DNA of 8,186 nt, from NCBI GenBank assembly GCA_046350455.1, contig JAXMAM010000051.1:1-8186 (forward strand), given 5' to 3'. This DNA comes from CAZXGD01 sp046350455 (lineage in GTDB: Bacteria; Planctomycetota; Phycisphaerae; Phycisphaerales; SM1A02). The notes under the pieces were generated by a model. It did not search any database and was not told the DNA's origin. It worked only from the letters and a program-made list of their open reading frames with translations. The position numbers and the translations under genes were made by a program. Positions 1 to 5,584 of the stretch are shown here, piece by piece; the stretch's first letter is position 1; each line of letters starts with the position of its first letter.

Positions 1-48
1 TTCTGCGGTCTGGTGGGCGGAATGAGGCATGCGCAACGGGGGAACCCA

Positions 49-54
49 TAGGAT
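49..54 (+). promoter_or_regulatory. Possible -10 box upstream of ctaA
   Basis: TAGGAT at 49-54 fits the TAnnnT pattern of a sigma70-type -10 element and would start transcription near 61-66. I see no convincing -35 element about 17 bp upstream (26-31 reads GGCATG). Just downstream, an interrupted palindrome (GCCGCA-TC-TGCGGC, 65-78) would lie at the extreme 5' end of the message. Weak evidence from sequence pattern only. Confidence 0.25.
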
Positions 55-85
55 AGGTCTCCCCGCCGCATCTGCGGCCCGCGTT

Positions 86-90
86 GGAGG
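86..90 (+). promoter_or_regulatory. Shine-Dalgarno site of ctaA
   Basis: GGAGG lies six bases before the ATG at 97, an ideal position. It is the only strong Shine-Dalgarno sequence found before any gene here, and it fixes the ctaA start. Confidence 0.75.
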
Positions 91-96
91 GCACCT

Positions 97-1560
97 ATGA
101 CCACCGCACTGGCCACTGCAGCCAACCCCAATCCAGCCTCGTTTTCAGTGCTGATCCCATTGTTCGCAGTGGGCGTGGCGCTGGTGCTGGGGTGGGCGTG
201 GTGGGTGCGCTCCATCAATCTGGCTCTGGGTCTGGCCAGCACGGTGGCCATGTGGACGCTGGCCTATGTGGCGCTGCTTCAGCCAGGCTTCCTTGCAGGT
301 GAACTGCTGTTTGCAGGCATGGTGCTGTGCTTGGTGCTTGGCGGCGCGCGCGCTGCCCGCCTGCGCGCCGCAGCGCAGCCCGGCTCGCCCGCCACGCACG
401 CGCATGGCCTGCGCGTGGGCCTGGTCTCCGCCACGGTCAATCTGATGGTGCTGGGCATGTTCCTGCGCCCAGAGCAGGGCAACACCGCCACGCAGGCAGC
501 GCTGTACGCCAGCGGCCTGTTCGCTGGCAGCGCCATCCTGGGCTGGGTGGGCGACATCATCGGCCAGCGCATGCGCCCCGCAGCGCGCACCACGGATCCA
601 TCGGTGCTCATGGCCGCTGTGCTCGCCGCCAACATCCTGGTCATGGTGGTGCTGGGCGGCCTGGTCACCAGCCTTGAGTCTGGCCTGGCAGTCCCAGACT
701 GGCCCAACAGCTTTGGCCACAACATGCTGCTCTATCCGCTCAGCGCCATGAAGGGCGGCATCTTCTACGAGCACGCGCACCGCCTCTTCGGCATGCTGGT
801 GGGGGTGACCACGCTGTGCACGTGGATGGTGGTCATCAAGGATCAGAAGCGCATGCTGCCCCGCGCGCTTGCCAGCCTCATGGTGGTGCTGGTGATCACG
901 CAGGGCTGGCTGGGCGGGCTGAGCGTCACAGGCAACGTGACCACCTCCATGAACCCCGCAGACCTGGCGCCCAACGTCAAGATCCGCATCGCGCACGCCA
1001 TGCTGGGGCAGAGCGTGTTTGCCCTCGGCATGGTCTTGGCCTTTGCGGTCACGCAGCGCTGGGCCACCGCAGTTCCACTGCAGGTGCCGGGTGCGCGCTC
1101 TGCTCGCGCGCTGCCCGTGTGGGCGCTGGCCTGCCTGATTGTCCAGCTCTTCCTGGGGGCGTGCGTGCGCCTGCTGCAGAAGCCGCCCACGGGCGAAACC
1201 GGCGCCTCCATCCCCTCTTGGGCGTTGCACGGCCACATCACCATGGCGCTCATCGTGGCCACGGTGGCCATCCTTGCGGGCCTCCGCTGCAGCCGCGTGT
1301 CGCAGCTGCCGTGGCTGCAGCGCACTGGCAAGGCGGTCATGCACACCGTGGGGCTGCAGATGGCGCTGGGCATCGGAGCGCTGGTGGTGGTGCTGGTGCG
1401 CCGCGGCACAGAGATTCCCTGGTGGGAATACTCGCTGACCACCGCTCACCAGGCCACTGGCGCGCTGCTCCTTGGCCTCACTGCAGCGCTCGCCGCCCAG
1501 GCGCTGCGCTTTGTAGCGCCTGCCCCGCAGGGCGTCACTGCGCCCGCAGCACAGGCTTGA
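97..1560 (+). CDS. ctaA: Heme A synthase, COX15/CtaA family, with N-terminal membrane extension
   Basis: Integral membrane protein of 487 aa, predicted to oxidise the heme O methyl group to the formyl of heme A for aa3-type cytochrome c oxidase. The family core begins near residue 170. It shows the SGLAVPDWP signature (195-203), E225 and H228 in the EHAHR motif of the first His-bearing helix, and further helix histidines H300, H378/H380 and H451. These match the four heme-ligand positions and the catalytic Glu known in CtaA. The first core loop (193-224) has no Cys pair, unlike Bacillus CtaA. Bacterial CtaA is usually about 300-350 aa; here residues 1-165 add about four or five extra hydrophobic segments (near 16-37, 40-62, 66-86, 106-124 and 134-154) that I cannot assign. 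The start is supported by GGAGG six bases upstream. The 3' end overlaps the convergent gene by 26 bp. No other cytochrome oxidase gene is in the window. Family call is firm; function of the extension is unknown. Confidence 0.9.
   Translation: MTTALATAANPNPASFSVLIPLFAVGVALVLGWAWWVRSINLALGLASTVAMWTLAYVALLQPGFLAGELLFAGMVLCLVLGGARAARLRAAAQPGSPATHAHGLRVGLVSATVNLMVLGMFLRPEQGNTATQAALYASGLFAGSAILGWVGDIIGQRMRPAARTTDPSVLMAAVLAANILVMVVLGGLVTSLESGLAVPDWPNSFGHNMLLYPLSAMKGGIFYEHAHRLFGMLVGVTTLCTWMVVIKDQKRMLPRALASLMVVLVITQGWLGGLSVTGNVTTSMNPADLAPNVKIRIAHAMLGQSVFALGMVLAFAVTQRWATAVPLQVPGARSARALPVWALACLIVQLFLGACVRLLQKPPTGETGASIPSWALHGHITMALIVATVAILAGLRCSRVSQLPWLQRTGKAVMHTVGLQMALGIGALVVVLVRRGTEIPWWEYSLTTAHQATGALLLGLTAALAAQALRFVAPAPQGVTAPAAQA
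1498..1522. terminator. Terminator-like hairpin between convergent genes
   Basis: CAGGCGCT (1498-1505) and AGCGCCTG (1515-1522) form a perfect 8-bp stem with a 9-nt loop. On the - strand it begins 12 nt after the stop of the DUF1573-toroid gene. On the + strand it lies inside the last codons of ctaA. There is no T-tract on either side, so it is not a classical intrinsic terminator. It could still act as a bidirectional stop or as a 3'-end stabiliser. Confidence 0.35.
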
Positions 1561-4003
1561 GCGCCTCCTGCAGCGCCAGCACACTGTAGGCCGTCACCAG
1601 ATCTGGCTGGCTCTCCTGCCATCGGTCTGCGGTGTTCACCCACGCGCCATCGGTGCGCTGCCGCACCAGCAGAGCGTCCGCCAGTTCATCGCGCCAGTTG
1701 TGCGGCTTGCCATCGGCATCCACGATCACCGCCTGGCCAGCAGCGTTCAACGCGCGGGCCATGGCGTGCAGGTAGTAGAAGTGTCCCTGCGCTCCCAGGC
1801 CTGGGTTCTGGTCAAAGGTGAAGTGCCTGCGAATCCAGTCGTACGCAGCCAGCACCCGCTCATCCTTGGGCGCCAGGCCCGCATACAGCATGCTCTTGAA
1901 GCCGGCGTAGGTCATGCTGCCATAGCTGCGCAGCGTCTTGGCAGCGCCTTCTGGCAGCTTTTCGCTGGCGTCCTCGCTGGCAAAGGTCTCGCCGCCGTTC
2001 ACAGGCGTGTAGACAAAGCCGCCATCGCCGCTGCCAGCCTGCGCCCAGCTGGCTGGATTCTGCTTGGAATTCTGCGTGCGCAGCACAAAAACCAGCGCGC
2101 GCTGCACCGCTGGGTCGTCTGGCGAGGCACCTGCGTCGTGCAGCGCCTCCAGCATGATCTGCGTGTTGCTCAGGTCTGGGCGCCCGTGGCGGCCGTAGCC
2201 AGCGCCGCCGTACCAGTCATCCTTGGGGCTGATCCCCTTGGCCTGATCCCATTGGTTGTTCACCAGCCACAGTCGGACAGTCTCCAGCTCCCTGGCCAGG
2301 TGCGCGTCCTGCTGCGCGGCAAGCCCCATCAGCACAAACGCCGCCACATAGTTGGACAGCCCACCCTTGGGATCTGGCGTGAACTCACCACGCATGTTGG
2401 TGGAGCTCAGCACGTAATCCAGCGCGCGCTGCGCCCGCCCGTCGGCCAGGGCTGTGCGGCCGCTCTGCGCAAACGCCTTCAGCACCATGCCAGTGACCGC
2501 CACCGACGCCGCATTGGAGCTCTTGGTCTGGTCTGTGCCCTTGGCTGGCGTGCCCTCCATCCAGCCGCCATTGGGTCCCTGCGAGCCCTCGAAATAAGCC
2601 AGTCCCTTGTCCACCGCAGCTTTGGCCTTGGCAAATCGGGCTGGATCCATGGGCACTTCCTCAGCCCGCTCTGCGATGCGCGCCACCACTGGCAGCGGCT
2701 GCACCACGGCCGCTGGCACTGCTGGATCGCCCACCGTCTTGATCTTGGCAGCATCCACCCGCGTGTCGCGAGGCGTGCTGGGCACAGCCAGCACCGCTGC
2801 GCGCGTGGCGGCAGAGAGCGGGCCAGCAGCAGGCGTCGGTGCGCCCGCCGCAGCCGCTGCGCTCTGCTTTGGCAGGGCCTTCAGATACACCAGGAAGTCC
2901 GCCATGCGCGGCGCAGTCACGGCTGGCTGCCCAGGCGGCACTGGCTGCTTGGGGTCTGGGCCCACGCCTGTGAAAAGCAGCGGTGCCATGAACACGCCGC
3001 TTGCGCCCTCCTGCGGCGTCACGCGCACTGTGGCCAGCAGGCTGTCGCCGTCTGACTTCACGCCCACCAGCTGCGCTGCCAAGCGCGGGTCCTTGCTGGT
3101 CACAGAGTCAATCCGCACGCCGTTGGCATGCTTGATCTCCACAGAAAACTCGCCGGGTTCGCCCACATGCAGCAGGCCAAGATTCTCTCGGTACTGGCCA
3201 AAGCCAAAGCTTGGGCTGATTCTCGTGCAGTTGTGGCGCACGCGCATGTCCACCAGCGGCGCGTCCGCGCGGTCCGTCTCGATTAGCAGGTACTTGGGCA
3301 CCTGGTCGCACGGCGCAGCGCTGAAGTCATAGCGCACCTGGTACGAAGCGCGCGGCGCGTCCTTGGCCGGATCCCAGCCCACAAACACAGGTGCCACGCC
3401 TTGCAGGCTCAGCACGCGGAAGGGCTTGCCATCAATGGCCTCCACCGTGATGACGCCCTTGGTCTGCTCTGGAAAGTCGAATGCGTTGACAAACGCATCG
3501 CGCGTCTGGCGCCCGTCGGCCGTGCGGTTGTCCTGCACGCAGCGCACGGAGTACGCCACCTCGGCGCGCAGCTTCACCTCCACGATGCCTGGCACGCCTT
3601 CGAACTGCATGCGCACCGCGGCCACCTTCTCGCCGGTGGCGCCGCTGGTCTTCATGCTCACTGGCACCGTGATGGAGCCTTTGGCTGGGATCACCTTGCC
3701 AAGCATGTCCATAGTGGTGCACTGGCAGGTGGGCACGCTGCGGATGCAGGTGACTGGCCTGTCCAGCGGGTTCACGATCCTGGCTTCCAGCGTCAGCTCC
3801 TTGCGTGGCGGCACAAAGCCAAAGTCCTTGAAGGGCGGCTCTGCCTTGATGGGGCACTGCGCCACAGCCTGCTGCACCATGCGCTCCTCCGCCTGGGCCT
3901 GGGCTGGAGCAATCCTCGGATTGGCGCTTGCGGGATCTGTCTGGGGCGTCTGCGGCTGCGCAGCCAGCACAGCCAGCAGCACCGGGTAGAGGAGGGTTGT
4001 CAT
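1535..4003 (-). CDS. Exported DUF1573 domain protein fused to squalene-cyclase-like alpha/alpha toroid
   Basis: A protein of 822 aa. Residues 1-15 form a short hydrophobic stretch ending in LAAQ, which suggests export, although the n-region has no Lys or Arg. Residues about 50-150 match DUF1573: an FGFVPP start, an N-P-L-D-R-P strand turn and the family's CxC motif as TCQCTT (C93, C95), giving an Ig/ASH-like beta fold. Residues about 230-345 look like a second beta domain. An Ala/Pro-rich linker (380-450) follows. Residues about 455-822 carry prenyltransferase/squalene-oxidase-type repeats: GLAYFEGSQGPNGGWM, GGAGYGRHGRPDLSNTQ, RTDGAWVN and alternating helices. The DxDD acid motif of squalene-hopene cyclases is absent, so cyclase activity is unlikely. 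A binding or scaffold role in the periplasm is inference; function is unknown. The start at 4003 was chosen for the hydrophobic leader and a weak GGAA upstream; an ATG at 4051 is an alternative. The open frame reaches back to 4222 but would overlap the divergent gene. Confidence 0.82.
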   Translation of the reverse strand: MTTLLYPVLLAVLAAQPQTPQTDPASANPRIAPAQAQAEERMVQQAVAQCPIKAEPPFKDFGFVPPRKELTLEARIVNPLDRPVTCIRSVPTCQCTTMDMLGKVIPAKGSITVPVSMKTSGATGEKVAAVRMQFEGVPGIVEVKLRAEVAYSVRCVQDNRTADGRQTRDAFVNAFDFPEQTKGVITVEAIDGKPFRVLSLQGVAPVFVGWDPAKDAPRASYQVRYDFSAAPCDQVPKYLLIETDRADAPLVDMRVRHNCTRISPSFGFGQYRENLGLLHVGEPGEFSVEIKHANGVRIDSVTSKDPRLAAQLVGVKSDGDSLLATVRVTPQEGASGVFMAPLLFTGVGPDPKQPVPPGQPAVTAPRMADFLVYLKALPKQSAAAAAGAPTPAAGPLSAATRAAVLAVPSTPRDTRVDAAKIKTVGDPAVPAAVVQPLPVVARIAERAEEVPMDPARFAKAKAAVDKGLAYFEGSQGPNGGWMEGTPAKGTDQTKSSNAASVAVTGMVLKAFAQSGRTALADGRAQRALDYVLSSTNMRGEFTPDPKGGLSNYVAAFVLMGLAAQQDAHLARELETVRLWLVNNQWDQAKGISPKDDWYGGAGYGRHGRPDLSNTQIMLEALHDAGASPDDPAVQRALVFVLRTQNSKQNPASWAQAGSGDGGFVYTPVNGGETFASEDASEKLPEGAAKTLRSYGSMTYAGFKSMLYAGLAPKDERVLAAYDWIRRHFTFDQNPGLGAQGHFYYLHAMARALNAAGQAVIVDADGKPHNWRDELADALLVRQRTDGAWVNTADRWQESQPDLVTAYSVLALQEALKPVLRAQ

Positions 4004-4080
4004 GGCGTTGGTTCCAGCGGGAGTGCCTGCCACCAGGCAGGGCGCGTCCATCGTAAGACGCGGGGCTGCCGTTGTGGTTC

Positions 4081-4086
4081 TACACT
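4081..4086 (+). promoter_or_regulatory. Possible -10 box for the oxidoreductase gene
   Basis: TACACT at 4081-4086 resembles a -10 hexamer and ends eight bases before the ATG at 4095. Transcription would then begin at or within a base or two of the start codon, giving a leaderless or nearly leaderless message. No clear -35 is visible. On the opposite strand of the same 91-bp divergent region, TACGAT (4055 down to 4050) is an equally weak candidate for the DUF1573-toroid gene. Confidence 0.25.
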
Positions 4087-4094
4087 CGCAGGCG

Positions 4095-5129
4095 ATGCAA
4101 GCCATTGAATTCAAGGCAGCAGGGTCGCCTGCCTCGGCCCAGGTGCAGTTTGTCACGCAGCGTGCGCAGCCGCAGCCCAGCCCGGGACGCGCACTGGTGC
4201 GCACGCTGGCTTCGGCCATCAATCATCTGGACCTGTGGGTGGCGCGTGGTCTGCCTGGCATCGAGACGCAGTGGCCAACCGTGGGCGGCAGCGACGGCGT
4301 GGGCGTGGTGGAGGCCGTGGGTGCCGGCGTGGATGCAGCATGGATCGGCAAGCGCGTCATGCTGAACGCAGCCATCATGCGCGAGCAGCCCGCGCTGCCG
4401 GACCGCGCACCTGCTGGCGAGGACATCTGGATGATCGGCGAGCACGAGCCAGGCACGCACGCCGCCTTCTTCACCGCGCCCGCGCACAACCTGCTGGACA
4501 TCGGCCAAGCTGACCCCATCAAGGCGGCTGCGTTTGGCCTCACGCATCTGACCGCATGGCGCATGATGGTCACGCGCGGGCATCTGGCCCCCGGCATGAC
4601 GGTGCTCATCCCAGGCATCGGCGGCGGCGTGGCGCTGGCAGCGCTGGGCATCGCGCGACATTTTGGCTGCACCACGGTGGTCACCAGCCGGCACGCTGCC
4701 AAGCTGGAGCGCGCCAAGGCGCTGGGCGCAACCCACACGGTCCTGGACGACGGCACCGACTGGAGCCGCGCTGTGCGCAAGCTGAACAACGGCCGCGGCG
4801 TGGACCTGGTGGTGGAGAGCGTGGGCAAGGCCGTGCACCTCTCCTGCATCAAGAGCATGGCGCGCGGGGCGTCTCTGGTGACGTGCGGCTGCACCACGGG
4901 CCCGGACCCAGCCACAGACCTAGCGCGCGTGTTCTGGAACCAGCTCTCCATCATCGGCTCCACCATGGGCACCATGGACGAGTTCCGGCAGGTGGTGGCG
5001 CTCTTCCAGTCAGGGGCGCTCAGCCCCGTGGTGGACACCGTGTTTCGGCCGCAGCAGGCGCAGGAGGCCTTCCAGCGCCTGGAGGCAGGCGAGCAGTTTG
5101 GCAAGCTGGTCATTGATTGGCGGGAATAA
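4095..5129 (+). CDS. Zinc-independent medium-chain dehydrogenase/reductase (quinone oxidoreductase-like)
   Basis: A cytoplasmic oxidoreductase of 344 aa, the usual length for the MDR superfamily. The GroES-like N-terminal domain (about 1-125) has NHLDLWVARGLPG and the GGSDGVG turn. The Rossmann domain carries the nucleotide-binding loop GIGGGV (174-179) and, after the second strand, TSR (197-199), which suggests NADPH rather than NADH. Zinc ligands of classical alcohol dehydrogenases are missing: N43 replaces the catalytic Cys, the GHE motif reads GSD (65-67), and the four-Cys structural zinc lobe is absent. It is therefore predicted to reduce a quinone or enone-type substrate without metal; the substrate cannot be read from sequence. 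I chose the ATG at 4095 because homology begins at once (MQAIEF), and the open frame back to 4002 would overlap the divergent gene's start. Only 49 bp separates it from clpS, so the two may be co-transcribed. Family call is firm, specificity unknown. Confidence 0.87.
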   Translation: MQAIEFKAAGSPASAQVQFVTQRAQPQPSPGRALVRTLASAINHLDLWVARGLPGIETQWPTVGGSDGVGVVEAVGAGVDAAWIGKRVMLNAAIMREQPALPDRAPAGEDIWMIGEHEPGTHAAFFTAPAHNLLDIGQADPIKAAAFGLTHLTAWRMMVTRGHLAPGMTVLIPGIGGGVALAALGIARHFGCTTVVTSRHAAKLERAKALGATHTVLDDGTDWSRAVRKLNNGRGVDLVVESVGKAVHLSCIKSMARGASLVTCGCTTGPDPATDLARVFWNQLSIIGSTMGTMDEFRQVVALFQSGALSPVVDTVFRPQQAQEAFQRLEAGEQFGKLVIDWRE

Positions 5130-5178
5130 TCGCCAGCGCGCACTTGATTCGTGCAGCCAAAGCCAGTCCACTGGAAGC

Positions 5179-5481
5179 ATGTCAACCGAAGCACCTCCAG
5201 CACCGGTCGCTCCTGCGCCGGCGGTCCAGCCGCCGCGCCCCAAGCGCATGCCTGGCTGGTCGGTGCTGCTCCACAACGACGACGTCAACGAGCTGACCTT
5301 CGTCATCCGGACTGTCTCCCAGCTGGTGCGCCTGAATGTCCAGGACGCCGTCACCCGCGTGGTGGAGGCAGAGGACACCGGCGTGGCGCTGCTGACTGTC
5401 ACGCATCGCGAGCACGCAGAACTGCTGCAGGAGCAGTTCCAGAGCGCTGGCCTCACGGTCACCATCGAGCCTGCCCCATAA
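5179..5481 (+). CDS. clpS: ClpS-family adaptor for Clp protease (N-degron recognition)
   Basis: A protein of 100 aa. ClpS delivers proteins with destabilising N-terminal residues to the ClpA/ClpC-ClpP protease. A Pro/Ala-rich flexible tail (1-23) precedes the core VLLHNDDVNELTFV (29-42). N33, D34 and D35 match the N-D-D that in E. coli ClpS contacts the substrate alpha-amino group, and L39 sits at the gatekeeper Met position. The second half, TGVALLTV then AELLQEQF, matches the family's G-x-A and AE helix. One position is odd: the conserved His of the canonical VHxxG segment (E. coli His66) aligns with E65 (AEDTG, 64-68). The start was chosen because the frame upstream lacks homology and would overlap the oxidoreductase gene; GGAAG lies very close (5173-5177). 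No clpA or clpP is in the window. Family membership is clear; classic N-degron binding is less certain because of E65. Confidence 0.85.
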   Translation: MSTEAPPAPVAPAPAVQPPRPKRMPGWSVLLHNDDVNELTFVIRTVSQLVRLNVQDAVTRVVEAEDTGVALLTVTHREHAELLQEQFQSAGLTVTIEPAP

Positions 5482-5492
5482 TGGGCCTGTGC

Positions 5493-5515
5493 GCCCGCGT
5501 GCATTCACGCCGGGC
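5493..5515 (+). terminator. Terminator-like hairpin after clpS
   Basis: GCCCGCGTG (5493-5501) pairs with CACG (5506-5509) and CGGGC (5511-5515), with one bulged C at 5510 and a CATT loop: nine base pairs. It starts 12 nt after the clpS stop. No T-run follows (AAGGGG), so it is an imperfect intrinsic terminator. Its place between clpS and the transporter operon fits a transcript boundary. Confidence 0.4.
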
Positions 5516-5552
5516 AAGGGGCTGCTGCTGCACCCTGCGGCTGCTTCGGCCG

Positions 5553-5558
5553 TATGAT
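5553..5558 (+). promoter_or_regulatory. Candidate -10 box of the export operon
   Basis: TATGAT at 5553-5558 differs from the TATAAT consensus at one base and lies 26 bases before the ATG at 5585. A -35 element at normal spacing (5530-5535, GCACCC) is poor. It sits after the clpS hairpin and before the first transporter gene, which supports an operon promoter here. Confidence 0.4.
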
Positions 5559-5583
5559 TCTGGGTCCCCCGCGGTAACCCAGA
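5559..5583. repeat. Inverted repeat just before the adaptor start codon
   Basis: TCTGGGT (5559-5565) and ACCCAGA (5577-5583) are a perfect 7-bp inverted repeat with an 11-bp spacer, directly between the candidate -10 box and the ATG at 5585. As DNA it would span the transcription start and could be a repressor operator. As RNA it would fold over the ribosome-binding region. Which of these, if either, is unknown. Confidence 0.45.
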
Positions 5584-5584
5584 C

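Noticed and set aside
145..1584. Long open frame of 479 codons on the - strand opposite ctaA
   Set aside because: Its product is low-complexity, rich in His, Gln, Arg and Ala, as expected from reading a high-GC gene backwards. The + strand frame encodes a clear COX15 protein.
1535..2640. Functional squalene-hopene cyclase
   Set aside because: Toroid repeats are present but the DxDD catalytic motif is not seen, and the domain is fused to an exported DUF1573 module.
1700..3055. Open frame of 451 codons on the + strand inside the DUF1573-toroid gene
   Set aside because: The translation is rich in His, Arg, Gln and Cys with no recognisable domain. The - strand frame holds coherent DUF1573 and toroid motifs.
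4004..4222. N-terminal extension of the DUF1573-toroid protein to 4222
   Set aside because: It would overlap 128 bp of the divergent oxidoreductase gene, is Cys-rich without homology, and would bury the hydrophobic export leader that starts at 4003.
5118..5135. Small inverted repeat TGGCG/CGCCA over the oxidoreductase stop codon
   Set aside because: A 5-bp stem with an 8-nt loop and no T-tract is expected by chance in GC-rich DNA.
4223..5203. Open frame of 326 codons on the - strand opposite the oxidoreductase
   Set aside because: No domain is visible, and it is a shadow of the well-supported MDR gene on the + strand.
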